Shown here one piece after another: positions 44,676-52,861 of a DNA stretch of 64,000 bases. The stretch is taken from NCBI RefSeq assembly GCF_001665685.1, contig NZ_LZTB01000058.1:85079-149078 (forward strand). The letters run 5' to 3'. The notes beneath the pieces are model-generated. The model searched no databases. It was not told the DNA's origin and worked only from the letters and a program-made list of their open reading frames with translations. Position numbers and translations under genes: made by a program. This DNA comes from Mycobacterium sp. 852013-50091_SCH5140682 (GTDB lineage Bacteria; Actinomycetota; Actinomycetes; Mycobacteriales; Mycobacteriaceae). How positions within the stretch are numbered: position 1 is the stretch's first letter; each line of letters begins with the position of its first letter.

Positions 44676-45968
44676 GTGAAACGTTCGACCCGCTCAGGGG
44701 TGGAGGATCGTTGGCACCGCGACCCCCGCAAGGGCGAGCAGGTGCCGTTCCCTGCCGACAACCCCGGCCCCGGGTGCTGGTGTCTGGACACCCGTCATGG
44801 TGAGCCAGGAAAGATTGTCACCACCGCGCGCCACGGTCAGGGCAAGCGTTGGCTGGCGCGATGGGTGGACCACGACGGTAACGAGGCGTCGAAAGCGTTC
44901 GACCGCCGAGCCGAGGCCGAGCGACATATCAGGTCGGTGGTCACCAGCCTGGAGACGGGGACGTATGCGAACCCCAGGCGATCCGGCGAGACATTCGGGA
45001 CCGTCGCTGAGGCGTGGCATAAGACAAAGGTGGGCCGGGCACCCAAGACGGTCGCCGGATACCGGGGATTGCTCGACGTGGTGATCCTGCCCAAGTGGCA
45101 GAACGAACGTCTCAGGGACATCGACCACGAGGCTCTACAGACGTGGATCACGTGGCTTTCCACCGATCCGGCGGCCCGCCAGCACAAGCGCAAAAGTGCA
45201 CCGGATGCTGGACTCTCCCCCGCTCGCGTGATCCAAACCCACCAGGTGGTCCACCAAGTGTTCGCCTACGCCGTGCGGGCTAAGTACCTACCCGCGAACG
45301 CTGCCGACAACATCACGTTGCCGAGCAAGCCAGAGAGTAACGAACTGGCCCTTACCCATAACCAGGTGCGGGCGCTGGCCGTGGAAACGGCAGCTGCAGA
45401 GGTTCGCCAACGCAGCGATACCCGACCGTCGCGGACTTCCCTGGCGGCTATGGTGCGGTTCCTCGCCTACTCCGGTATCCGCTTCGGGGAGGCGGCTGCA
45501 CTGCGTGTGGGTGATGTGGACCTAGAGAAGCGGCGCGTGAACATCTCCAAGGGGATCACAGGGGTTCGTGGTCTGGGTCGGATCGAGGGCGACACCAAAA
45601 CCCACCAGAAGCGGTCGGTACCGATCCTGACATCCGAGTGCGTCGAGGAACTGCGCCGAGCAACCGAGGGACGCGAGCCGTCAGAGTTCCTATTCCCTGG
45701 CCCTGATGGTCAGGCTATGACTGTTGGGTGGTTCCGGGTCCGGTTCGACAAGGCTGTGGCGAAGCTCAACCTTGGCGACGTGACGCCACATACGTTGCGG
45801 CACACCGCCGGATCGTTGGCGCTGTCCGAGGGCGCCTCGGTGGTGACCGTGCAGAAGCTCCTGGGCCATCGCAATGCCACAACCACGATGAACGTCTACA
45901 GCCACATGCTGCCCGACGACTTTGACAACCTTGCCGCCGCAATGGAGAAGGCTGTCCAGCCGACATAG
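44676..45968 (+). CDS. int: Tyrosine-recombinase integrase of the element
   Basis: 430 residues from GTG 44676; an ATG at 44631 is in frame but would place the arm-type sites inside the gene. An N-terminal AP2-like arm-binding region (KRWLARWVDHDGNEASKAFD), a SAM-like core-binding domain (~100-200) and the catalytic domain are present. Catalytic residues are Arg in YSGIRFGEAAALR (~268), His-x-x-Arg in TPHTLRHTAGSLA (~373), His in LLGHRNATTTM (~397) and the Tyr in NVYSHM (~408). It should catalyse integration at the tRNA and, with the HTH protein, excision. It lies next to attL, as expected. Confidence 0.92.
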   Translation: MKRSTRSGVEDRWHRDPRKGEQVPFPADNPGPGCWCLDTRHGEPGKIVTTARHGQGKRWLARWVDHDGNEASKAFDRRAEAERHIRSVVTSLETGTYANPRRSGETFGTVAEAWHKTKVGRAPKTVAGYRGLLDVVILPKWQNERLRDIDHEALQTWITWLSTDPAARQHKRKSAPDAGLSPARVIQTHQVVHQVFAYAVRAKYLPANAADNITLPSKPESNELALTHNQVRALAVETAAAEVRQRSDTRPSRTSLAAMVRFLAYSGIRFGEAAALRVGDVDLEKRRVNISKGITGVRGLGRIEGDTKTHQKRSVPILTSECVEELRRATEGREPSEFLFPGPDGQAMTVGWFRVRFDKAVAKLNLGDVTPHTLRHTAGSLALSEGASVVTVQKLLGHRNATTTMNVYSHMLPDDFDNLAAAMEKAVQPT

Positions 45969-46118
45969 ATGGGGCACTATTACGGGAATTATTACCGCCC
46001 AACACTTCTCACCGATCACCATGTGAAACCACTGGTACGCTTGTATCAGGAGGGCCGAGCCTCATGCTCAGCTTCGGGAAGTCAATCACCGATGACTGCT
46101 GCATAGGAGAAGGAAACG

Positions 46119-46313
46119 TTGCCTGACCGGCTCACGCTCGCGGAGACGAGCAAGTACCTCAACATCCCCGAGAACACCCTGCGGTGGTGGAGAAGCAGTG
46201 GCGAGGGGCCGCGTTCGTATTCACTGGGCCGCAAGGTGTTCTACGACCGTACCGACCTCGACGCCTGGGTATCTGCCCAGAAGGCCCAGACGGTGCGGGG
46301 TGGCGCACTGTGA
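46119..46313 (+). CDS. xis: Excisionase-like helix-turn-helix protein (MerR/Xis fold)
   Basis: 64 residues from TTG 46119, with GGAGAAGGAAACG upstream. The sequence LTLAETSKYLNIPENTLRWW, then GPRSYSLGRKVFYDRTDLDA with the end of the fold at WVSAQ, is the helix-turn-helix_17 (excisionase/MerR-like) pattern. It lies 150 bases after the integrase gene on the same strand. Such proteins bend att DNA to direct excision, and they can also repress. The excision role is inferred from position and fold. Confidence 0.8.
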   Translation: MPDRLTLAETSKYLNIPENTLRWWRSSGEGPRSYSLGRKVFYDRTDLDAWVSAQKAQTVRGGAL

Positions 46314-46633
46314 ACGCGAAGGGCAGAAATGTAATAGTGCCCATTGATTAGCCTATCTATTGTCACTATCACGGTTAGCGCGCCTTTGGTGAAAGCTGAC
46401 ATGAATTCCCACCCCTTTGTCTTTTCGCGTTGCATATAGATACTAGAAGACAGAATGAATAACCACAGGTCAGCGCGCTACGGAGTTCCGCTTGAACCGG
46501 AACTGACTTCCGCTCAAAACGGAACAATCGACCACCCCGACACACCGGTAGGCGCTGGTCCAACGCACTTAAATTCGGATTACTTGTTACCATTGAGGTA
46601 AGCCGGAGTTTAATTGCGTCGAGCGGAATTGCA
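46314..46633. promoter_or_regulatory. Element control region with tandem inverted repeats
   Basis: 320 bases without a supported gene, markedly AT-rich. It contains a TATAGATACT-like stretch near 46435 that could be a promoter, and two adjacent inverted repeats: GTTCCG/CGGAAC at 46485-46503 (7-base spacer) and TTCCG/CGGAA at 46508-46524 (7-base spacer). These lie upstream of the winged-helix gene and could be its operators or the element's replication origin. Confidence 0.5.
46485..46524. repeat. Tandem pair of inverted repeats (operator or iteron candidate)
   Basis: Each unit is a short palindrome with a CT-x-GAA-like centre: GTTCCG-CTTGAAC-CGGAAC and TTCCG-CTCAAAA-CGGAA. The centres are 22 bases apart, about two helical turns, which suits cooperative binding of a dimeric protein on one DNA face. 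Confidence 0.55.
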
Positions 46634-47032
46634 TTGGTTGTCCAGAATCCCTGGAGAAAGCACTATCAGGGTTGCTTTCGTGAGCTGTCAACCGATCCTG
46701 ACCGCCCGCTCTGGGACCGCCTGGCGTTCCTGGCTTACGGGTCTGCTCGCGCCAATGGACATGCGAACTTCAAGCCGGGACAGTTGGCAGAGATTTTCGA
46801 CGTGCCTGCCAAACGTATCTCTGAGGCGCTGGCCCGCTGCCGGGATAAGGGACTGCTGGCTCACAACTCAATCCCGACGTGCCTCGTTGTCCCGGCCCAT
46901 ATCGCCCAGGGCGGCGTAGGCGACGAGTACGAACCGTGCGGAGTCCACACCGGTCGCCGCATCGGTCGCCAGCGGCTCACCCTGGGAACGGAACCGGTGA
47001 CTATGAAACAGCCCGAAACGGTTGGGAGGTAA
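46634..47032 (+). CDS. Winged-helix DNA-binding protein of the element, candidate replication or control protein
   Basis: 132 residues from TTG 46634; the start is uncertain, since no good ribosome site is seen and an ATT at 46592 is also in frame. The central part WDRLAFLAYGSARANGHANF followed by KPGQLAEIFDVPAKRISEAL and ARCRDKGLLAHNS is a winged-helix fold typical of replication initiators and regulators in small actinobacterial elements. The N-terminal NPWRKHYQGCFREL resembles the same class. It follows the tandem inverted repeats that it may bind. The exact role is unknown. Confidence 0.6.
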   Translation: MVVQNPWRKHYQGCFRELSTDPDRPLWDRLAFLAYGSARANGHANFKPGQLAEIFDVPAKRISEALARCRDKGLLAHNSIPTCLVVPAHIAQGGVGDEYEPCGVHTGRRIGRQRLTLGTEPVTMKQPETVGR

Positions 47033-47037
47033 AAGCC

Positions 47038-47289
47038 ATGCAGGACACAGCAACCGACTACAAACGGAATTGCAATATCTTGGCCTGCCGCCTACTGCTG
47101 GCCTACCTCGAACCCGATGAAGAGTTGCGCGAGTACTACGTGATGCAGGTGAAGGCAGAGAGTGACCTACCCGGCCACGCTTTCGATCTTGCCGATTGGA
47201 CTGCTTTCAGTGCCGCGAAGGTGTGGAGCGCAAACCCTGTCCGAGCACGAAAGATGTTGCTGGACAAGCTCGAGAAGCTGACCGCATGA
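47038..47289 (+). CDS. Small hypothetical protein of the element
   Basis: 83 residues from ATG 47038 with GGGAGGT upstream. The sequence is mostly helical: NCNILACRLLLAYLEPDEEL, REYYVMQVKAESDLPGHAFD, then a basic end RARKMLLDKLEKLTA. I do not recognise a family. It begins the run of overlapping small genes that leads into the head genes, and its stop overlaps the next start (ATGA). Confidence 0.6.
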   Translation: MQDTATDYKRNCNILACRLLLAYLEPDEELREYYVMQVKAESDLPGHAFDLADWTAFSAAKVWSANPVRARKMLLDKLEKLTA

Positions 47290-47390
47290 TGCACCGACTG
47301 TCCTGCCCGCCGTCCCTCACCTGTCTGGAGTGCGGTAGGTATTCGGGTGGGGCACCACTGTGCAACAAGTGCCGGGAGGACTCCGAGTGA
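47286..47390 (+). CDS. 34-residue zinc-ribbon-like peptide
   Basis: ATG 47286 overlaps the previous stop and the gene ends in GTGA with the next, so it is translationally coupled on both sides. The peptide contains CLEC and CNKC twelve residues apart, a typical four-Cys zinc knuckle (CxxC-x12-CxxC). Tiny zinc-ribbon proteins of this kind are common in mycobacteriophages. The role is unknown. Confidence 0.55.
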   Translation: MMHRLSCPPSLTCLECGRYSGGAPLCNKCREDSE

Positions 47391-47647
47391 CCCGTCTACA
47401 CCGCTATGCCGAGGGTCGCGCACCTATCGGCTTGGCGTTCGACTTCTCCAATGTCGTGGACACCGCCGTGGAGTCGGCACCCGGTGAGTTTGTGTACTTC
47501 GCCGTCGAGGATGCCAAGGTAGGTGTGTGCCGCTTCCGGCTAACCGCCGATCAGGCCCGCGCTGCGGCCCTTGGTCTGCTCTTTGGTGCCGACACATCAG
47601 ACGGCGGCGAACGTCCCTCTACGGGGCAATCAGAGGGCAATGCGTGA
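47387..47647 (+). CDS. Small hypothetical protein of the element
   Basis: 86 residues from GTG 47387, coupled to the previous gene by GTGA. It reads VTRLHRYAEGRAPIGLAFDF and FVYFAVEDAKVGVCRFRLTA, then DQARAAALGLLFGAD, with an acidic and polar C terminus. No family is recognised; the pattern suggests a small alpha/beta protein. Its stop overlaps the next GTG. Confidence 0.55.
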   Translation: MTRLHRYAEGRAPIGLAFDFSNVVDTAVESAPGEFVYFAVEDAKVGVCRFRLTADQARAAALGLLFGADTSDGGERPSTGQSEGNA

Positions 47648-48042
47648 GTGATGCCTGGCGCTATTGGCACATTTCTCGGGACGGTCTACTCGTCTCCCCC
47701 TATACCGGCACCCCGCTCCCGCTCGACGGTCGAGCCGTAGCCCATTGCAATCTCCAGCAACTTGGACAGGCCGGAGTTTCGTACCTGACCAGTAAGGCCG
47801 ATCTCCTCCACACCATTGGCGTCCTGGACGACGCTGGCCTAGCGGTCACTGAGGGAACCTTGACCGGTCCCACGATGCCCGATGCACGGGTACCGCTGTA
47901 TCAGGTTGGTTGGCCGCTCTCCCGCACGGTCGTGCTGCCAGCGGGCCGACGCTGCACTGAGTACCGAGTCACCTGTGTCTACGCCAACGTACCCATTGCC
48001 AACTACGGTGTGCCACAACGGAAGCTAAGCGATCTGCATTGA
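47644..48042 (+). CDS. Hypothetical protein of the element
   Basis: 132 residues from GTG 47644 (GTGA overlap). SDAWRYWHISRDGLLVSPYT at the start, SKADLLHTIGVLDDAGLAVT in the middle and TVVLPAGRRCTEYRVTCVYA near the end suggest a soluble, beta-rich protein. I do not recognise it. It may belong to the control or capsid-modifying part of the element, since it immediately precedes the stopper-like gene and is coupled to it (TTGA). Confidence 0.55.
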   Translation: MSDAWRYWHISRDGLLVSPYTGTPLPLDGRAVAHCNLQQLGQAGVSYLTSKADLLHTIGVLDDAGLAVTEGTLTGPTMPDARVPLYQVGWPLSRTVVLPAGRRCTEYRVTCVYANVPIANYGVPQRKLSDLH

Positions 48043-48371
48043 GAATCACGGGCGGTCACACGATTACGGTCTACCGCCGGACCCAGGATCGACACGGGGA
48101 CGCTGAGACGGAGATCCTGGTCGGAACCATCGAACACTGTGCAATCCAGCCGACCAGAGTCACCGCCAACAATGGGTTTGGGGAGACGGTCGAGATGGTC
48201 ACTATCGTCTGGGCACCGCGAGCCGCTGCAATCAAGCTGGAGAATGCCGACCGAATAACACTGGGCGGCAACGTATATCGGGTTATCGGTGAGCGAATCC
48301 ACGACGAGAACCACCCAGCGACCGGGCATGACTACGGGCACTACGCCGTGCAAGTAGAGGCTGTGGTGTGA
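48039..48371 (+). CDS. Head-to-tail stopper/connector-like protein
   Basis: 110 residues from TTG 48039 (TTGA overlap). The beta-rich sequence ITVYRRTQDRHGDAETEILV, CAIQPTRVTANNGFGETVEM, DRITLGGNVYRVIGERIHDE and a final YAVQVEAVV resembles SPP1 gp16-like and mycobacteriophage head-to-tail stoppers. Such a protein closes the filled head and docks the tail. Its position upstream of the terminase, apart from the other connector gene at 53693, is unusual. The assignment is by pattern only. Confidence 0.55.
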   Translation: MRITGGHTITVYRRTQDRHGDAETEILVGTIEHCAIQPTRVTANNGFGETVEMVTIVWAPRAAAIKLENADRITLGGNVYRVIGERIHDENHPATGHDYGHYAVQVEAVV

Positions 48372-48754
48372 CCGCTGGCGTCCCGAGGCCCTGCATCAAC
48401 TGCGGTGAGTCCACGATGGACACCCGGTGTCCCGAATGTGTCGCCCCCAAGTGTCCAAGCTATGGAACGTATCGCAGGGCCAAGGGTGACAAGACGTATG
48501 GCTCACATTGGCGACGGCTTCGCCGCCAAGCTTTGCGTATCCAAAAGCATTGCAGTTTCGCACATCTCGGCGGATGCCAAGGTGGGATAGAGCTCGACCA
48601 TAGCCCACGTGCGCATGACCGTATGGAAGCGGGACTCGTTGTGAGACTTGAGGATTGCATAGTAGTCTGTCATGCCCATAACATGCAGCTCGGGCCAGCA
48701 CGTGGTGCCAATGTCAGCCGACCGTATGCGCCTGACTACCAGCAGCTGGGTTAG
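48368..48754 (+). CDS. HNH endonuclease
   Basis: 128 residues from GTG 48368 (GTGA overlap). N-terminal CINC and CPEC form a zinc-binding pair. The HNH core follows: RRLRRQALRIQKHCSF, ELDHSPRAHDR, LVVRLEDCIVVCHAHNMQLG. HNH proteins next to large terminases in HK97-type phages take part in cos cleavage and DNA packaging, which fits here because no small terminase gene is found. Confidence 0.85.
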   Translation: MTAGVPRPCINCGESTMDTRCPECVAPKCPSYGTYRRAKGDKTYGSHWRRLRRQALRIQKHCSFAHLGGCQGGIELDHSPRAHDRMEAGLVVRLEDCIVVCHAHNMQLGPARGANVSRPYAPDYQQLG

Positions 48755-49027
48755 CTGCTAGGTACCGATAGCTGTACTCAGGTCGCAGCGTGCCCGTTGC
48801 ATCGTTGCCGCTTTGCTGGTTGCTTCCGTCGGTCGTACGTGAAAGGCACTGTTACGCAACCGAGTTGGGGTGGGGAGTACGCGGCGCCCATTCCGGCCCA
48901 CACTAGCGCAGCGAATGCGCGGAGCCGATCTAATGGCCGCCGTGACACCATTCTAATTAGCCTTCCTAGTTAGCTACACACCTATCGTCAGCGTTGCTGA
49001 CACCCATACCGCAGGAAACCTAACCGA
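48755..49027. other. Gap before the large terminase, candidate packaging (cos/pac) site
   Basis: 273 bases lie between the HNH gene and terL. A GTG-started frame of 44 codons (48839-48973) has no ribosome site and no family resemblance. Near the right side are the palindromes CTAATTAG and GTCAGC-GTT-GCTGAC. A packaging site beside HNH and terminase genes would be conventional. Confidence 0.4.
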
Positions 49028-50479
49028 TTGAAGCGCGGACCCAAACCGCCGAGAGTGCTTGAGCCACTTGCCTTTAACGCAAGCGGTGTTCCTAGTGCTC
49101 AGTTCTACGAATTCGCCTGTAAATACTTGCGATTCAGCGATGGGTCACCGATGGTCCCCCGTGGCTGGCAGATAGACATCGTATCCCAGGTGTTCGACCC
49201 ACGGCCACGTCCCCGACTAGCCGCAGTGGCAATGCCACGTGGAAATGGCAAAAGCTCGCTGGCAGCGGCAATTTCGGTATGGGTGCTAATGACCGGGCAG
49301 GGTGTCGGCGTCGACGTTATCGCAGTGGATGAACGGCAGGCCGGGATTATCTTCGGCATGGCGGTCAAGTTCATTGCCCGCAATCCCGAGCTGGAATGTC
49401 GAGTCACCGCCTATAAGGACCACTTAGTGGTCCCTGGCACTGAATCCGAAATGACTTGCCTACCAGGAACACCCGCAGCCCTGGAGGGTCGGAACCCGAC
49501 CCTGTGCATCGTGGACGAAGGTGGCCGAGTCCTGCCAGAAGCCTACGAAGTGGTCGCCCTGGCAAGTGGGAAGCAAAGGGAATCAACAGTTTTGGTTCTT
49601 GGCACACCTGGACCGCGACCCGACAACGTGCTGGCACAGTTCCGGCAGCATGCGATTGACCACCCCGACGACACTGCCCAGGTCTACGTGGAGATCAGTG
49701 CAGCCGGTTTCGAGTCCCATCCCACCGACTGTGACCACTGTCTAGAGCTGGCGAACCCGGCTCTCGATGACTTCCTGTACCGGGACGCCCTGGCCGCCCT
49801 CCAGCCACCCAAGATGACTGAAAGCCATTTCCGCAGAGTGCGTTTGGTTCAGTGGGTCACCGATAATGAGAACCCGTTCGTCACCGCCTACACCTGGGAC
49901 GCGATAGCCACAGGTGTAGGCGTCCCCGATGGGGTGGATGTTGTTGTCTCCCTTGACGGCTCACACAGCCGGGATACCACAGCACTGGTCGTCGCCACGG
50001 TATCCGCCACCCCGCACGTCGCCACCTATCGGCTGTTCAAGCCAGAAGACAATCCCGACAAGCGGATTGACGTCCTGGAGGTCGAACGGGCCATCAGGGA
50101 CGCCTGCCAACGGTGGAACGTGCTGGAGGTGGCCGCCGACCCTCACCGCTGGACCCGCACCCTGCAAGTGCTTGCCGGTGAGGGCATCCCGGTAATGGAG
50201 ATCCCGCAGAGTGCCAGCCGTCTAACCGCGATGACTACCGACCTGCATTCGGCCATCGTCAACAAGCGCATGACGCACAGCGGGGACGCCCCGCTCCGCG
50301 AGCACGTCCTAGCGGCGACTGTCGTGGACACGCCTAACGGTGGCTTGAAGTTGGGCAAGGCCAGCCGGTCGCGCAACGCTCCCCGTATTGACCTTGCAGC
50401 CGCCCTGGTGATGGCCGTCAGTCGCGCCACGTGGCTTGCCGGAAAACAGAAAAAGAGGTACCGGGTGATCACCCGATGA
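49028..50479 (+). CDS. terL: Phage terminase large subunit
   Basis: 483 residues from TTG 49028 with AGGAAACC upstream. The ATPase domain has Walker A PRGNGKSS at 70-77 and Walker B LCIVDEG at ~159-165. The nuclease domain has the first acidic residue in VVSLDGSHSRDTTAL (Asp 310) and a later DLAAALVMAV. It translocates DNA into the prohead and cuts it. The ATGA overlap couples it to the portal gene. It is full length, with all motor motifs present, so packaging capacity is probably intact. Confidence 0.9.
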   Translation: MKRGPKPPRVLEPLAFNASGVPSAQFYEFACKYLRFSDGSPMVPRGWQIDIVSQVFDPRPRPRLAAVAMPRGNGKSSLAAAISVWVLMTGQGVGVDVIAVDERQAGIIFGMAVKFIARNPELECRVTAYKDHLVVPGTESEMTCLPGTPAALEGRNPTLCIVDEGGRVLPEAYEVVALASGKQRESTVLVLGTPGPRPDNVLAQFRQHAIDHPDDTAQVYVEISAAGFESHPTDCDHCLELANPALDDFLYRDALAALQPPKMTESHFRRVRLVQWVTDNENPFVTAYTWDAIATGVGVPDGVDVVVSLDGSHSRDTTALVVATVSATPHVATYRLFKPEDNPDKRIDVLEVERAIRDACQRWNVLEVAADPHRWTRTLQVLAGEGIPVMEIPQSASRLTAMTTDLHSAIVNKRMTHSGDAPLREHVLAATVVDTPNGGLKLGKASRSRNAPRIDLAAALVMAVSRATWLAGKQKKRYRVITR

Positions 50480-51780
50480 ACGATCTTCTCCGTGATCTTC
50501 TCCACGAACTCGATTCCCCACAGGGCCGCTACGGAATGCTTCGGCTGTACGCAGACGGCGGGCAACCCTTAGCGTTTCTGTCCACAGAATCCCGGAAAGC
50601 GTTGGACAACAGGCTATGCCGAATGTCCATCAACGTGCCTGCCCTGGCTGTCTCCAGCCTGACTGAGCGCCTGCGGGTCACCGGGTTCAGCGACCCTCGC
50701 GCCTGGGAAACGTTCATAGCCAACGATCTAGACCAGCTCACTGCCCAGGTCCACGCCGACGCCCTGACCTACAGCCAAGGGTTTGTCTTGGTGTGGTCCA
50801 AGGATGGAAAACCCACGGCCACTGTGGAATCCCCGTTCCAGTGCGCCGTGATCCGTGACCCCGCAGACCGGTCGGTGGTCGCGGGTATCAAACGGTTCTC
50901 CACCAAGCACACCACCGAGGCCTACGTGTATCTGCCCGACCGGGTAGAGCATTGGCGTTCGGATTCTCCTAACGCTGCCATCGGCGGTTACCACCTGATC
51001 GAAACAATTCCTCACTCGCTGGGTGTCGTTCCACTAGTCCCGTTCGACAACCACCGCAGCGAGATTGACGATCTGCGCGACCTCACCGACGCCCTGGTGA
51101 AGGTGACCCTAGACATGGTGATTGCCTCGCACGCCGCAGGCTTTGGAAGGCGCTGGGTCACCGGGGTCGAGATGGTCGAGAAACCGGTACTCGATGGGTA
51201 TGGCAACCCGGTGATTGCGGACGGTAAGCGGGTCACTGAAACCACGACACCATTCAATGAATCCTCTACCGCCTGGGCCATCGCGGAGGCGCCCGAAACG
51301 AAGTTCGGCAGCTTCACTGAGAGTCAACTTGCCGGGTTCGAGACTGCCGTCCGTGTCCTGGTGTCCCAGATCCAAGCCGTGTCCGCGCTCCCGTCCCACT
51401 ACCTGGGCATCCTCACATCACAACCCACATCCGCCGACGCATTGCGAGCCAGTGAGGCATCCCTGACCGCCAGGGCCGAGGGTAAGCAACTCCTCTTCGG
51501 TCGATCCTGGGAACAGGTGGCGCGCCTGCTGATGGTCGTCTCCACCGCGACAGACCCCGGAATCGTTCGGGTCCAGTGGGCCGACGCTGCTACCCGTTCG
51601 GTAGCTCAGGAATCCGACGCCGTAGTGAAGCTGGTGCAAGCCGGAATCCTGCCGGTCTCCTACGCCCTGGCGAAGCTCGGCTATAGCGACGACGAGATCC
51701 AAGCCATTCGAGTGTCTCGCCGCGCCGACACCCTGGATGGCATCGGGCTAGGCGTCGACACCGGGGACACCCTTGGCTGA
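50476..51780 (+). CDS. Phage portal protein
   Basis: 434 residues from ATG 50476. Features of the SPP1/HK97-type portal used by mycobacteriophages: LCRMSINVPALAVSSLTERL, LTDALVKVTLDMVIASHAAG, ALPSHYLGILTSQPTSADAL, RASEASLTARAEGKQ and a C-terminal QAGILPVSYALAKLGYSDDE. It forms the dodecameric ring at the head vertex through which DNA passes. Its stop overlaps the next gene's TTG by eight bases. Confidence 0.87.
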   Translation: MNDLLRDLLHELDSPQGRYGMLRLYADGGQPLAFLSTESRKALDNRLCRMSINVPALAVSSLTERLRVTGFSDPRAWETFIANDLDQLTAQVHADALTYSQGFVLVWSKDGKPTATVESPFQCAVIRDPADRSVVAGIKRFSTKHTTEAYVYLPDRVEHWRSDSPNAAIGGYHLIETIPHSLGVVPLVPFDNHRSEIDDLRDLTDALVKVTLDMVIASHAAGFGRRWVTGVEMVEKPVLDGYGNPVIADGKRVTETTTPFNESSTAWAIAEAPETKFGSFTESQLAGFETAVRVLVSQIQAVSALPSHYLGILTSQPTSADALRASEASLTARAEGKQLLFGRSWEQVARLLMVVSTATDPGIVRVQWADAATRSVAQESDAVVKLVQAGILPVSYALAKLGYSDDEIQAIRVSRRADTLDGIGLGVDTGDTLG

Positions 51781-52360
51781 GCCTGCCGAGGCCTATCAGG
51801 CCGCGCTGGAGAAGCTGGCCGACACCACCGCGCACGCCGCCAGACGGGCCGCTAACCGACGAAACGTCACCCGGGCAACACGTGCTGCCAACGTCGCCGC
51901 CATCGTGCAACGAGGGAACGCTCAGGCTGTTTCGCTGGCGGAGGCGTGGACGCAACGCCAGCTTGAACACGTGACGGGCCGGGTGTCCCTTGCCCAGGGG
52001 TTGCTACCCACCGACGACTCAGAGCGTCTGATGCAAGCGGCCAAGACCATTCTGGCCGATCCCGACCCGCTGGCACGTGCCGAACGTCTGGCCGTATCCG
52101 AGGTACTGCACACCGCCCAGGGTGCCGTGCAGGAATCCCTGAGCGGAACCCGCAAGGCTCGCGGTGGCTATCTCGGATGGGTTCGTCAGACGGAATCCGA
52201 CGCCTGCCCCAAGTGCCAGAGGTGGGCCAGGAACGGTCGGGTATGGCCGCCCTCGCACTGGATGCCTAGACATTTCAATTGCCGTTGCGTGCAACGGATT
52301 GTGACCGTCCCCGAACCACCGAAACCGGTGAAGAATCGAAAGAGAAAGAGCAATGGCTGA
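51773..52360 (+). CDS. MuF-like minor capsid / head morphogenesis protein
   Basis: 195 residues from TTG 51773. The helical N-terminal part is followed by the conserved MuF core (TESDACPKCQRWARNGRVW, then PRHFNCRCVQRIV) with the CxxC and CxC pattern. These proteins associate with the portal inside the head and may be injected with DNA. No toxin domain is fused to its C terminus, which ends in a short Lys/Pro-rich tail. It overlaps the scaffold gene by eight bases. Confidence 0.82.
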   Translation: MAEPAEAYQAALEKLADTTAHAARRAANRRNVTRATRAANVAAIVQRGNAQAVSLAEAWTQRQLEHVTGRVSLAQGLLPTDDSERLMQAAKTILADPDPLARAERLAVSEVLHTAQGAVQESLSGTRKARGGYLGWVRQTESDACPKCQRWARNGRVWPPSHWMPRHFNCRCVQRIVTVPEPPKPVKNRKRKSNG

Positions 52361-52754
52361 AACAGGCCTAGACGCCATCCAGGACGACGAACCCGCGCCG
52401 GGTGAAGTGACTACACCGGAGGCGGATTCTGATGTGGCAGAGAGCGATACAGAGACGTTTTCACGTGAGTACGTGGAGACGTTGCGGCAGGAAAGCGCCA
52501 AATACCGCGAACGTGCCAAGGGGGCAGACGAACTACGCCACCGACTGCACGACGCCCTGGTGAAGCTGGACGGTCGGCTGGCCGATCCCACCGACCTCAC
52601 CTACTCCGACGAGAACCTGGACGACATTGCCCGGGCGATCACCGATCTGATCGAGCGCAAACCCCACCTTGCCCGCAAGCCTCGGGGCGACGTTGGCCAG
52701 GGTGTGCGGTCGGAATCCACTGCCCCCACTGACTTCTCGGGTCTATTTCGCTAA
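52353..52754 (+). CDS. Capsid scaffold protein
   Basis: 133 residues. An acidic, disordered first third (DDEPAPGEVTTPEADSDVAE) precedes a coiled segment (EYVETLRQESAKYRERAKGA, DELRHRLHDALVKLDGRLAD), followed by a variable end. This composition and the position between MuF and the major capsid gene are the scaffold pattern of many actinobacteriophages. It guides prohead assembly and leaves or is degraded. No protease gene is present in the element. Confidence 0.75.
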   Translation: MAETGLDAIQDDEPAPGEVTTPEADSDVAESDTETFSREYVETLRQESAKYRERAKGADELRHRLHDALVKLDGRLADPTDLTYSDENLDDIARAITDLIERKPHLARKPRGDVGQGVRSESTAPTDFSGLFR

Positions 52755-52861
52755 ATGTGACATATACTTAGGGTAGCTATATAACGTCCTGGTGGCGTGG
52801 CTGCTCCGCCCCGATGGCGTCGAGCGTCCCCATTAACGCTCATATGCAAGGCATTTCATAA
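52755..52861. promoter_or_regulatory. AT-rich leader before the major capsid gene
   Basis: A 107-base gap inside an otherwise tightly packed head operon contains TAGCTATATAAC near 52780, which resembles a -10 region. An internal promoter for high capsid expression is plausible. No strong ribosome site is visible before ATG 52862. Confidence 0.35.

Noticed and set aside
46614..46919. Alternative 101-residue frame overlapping the winged-helix gene
   Set aside because: It is Arg/Ser-rich without motifs and lies in a shifted frame of the better-supported winged-helix ORF.
48839..48973. 44-codon frame before terL as a small terminase
   Set aside because: It has no ribosome site, is too short for TerS, and has no helix-turn-helix; the region is better regarded as a packaging site candidate.
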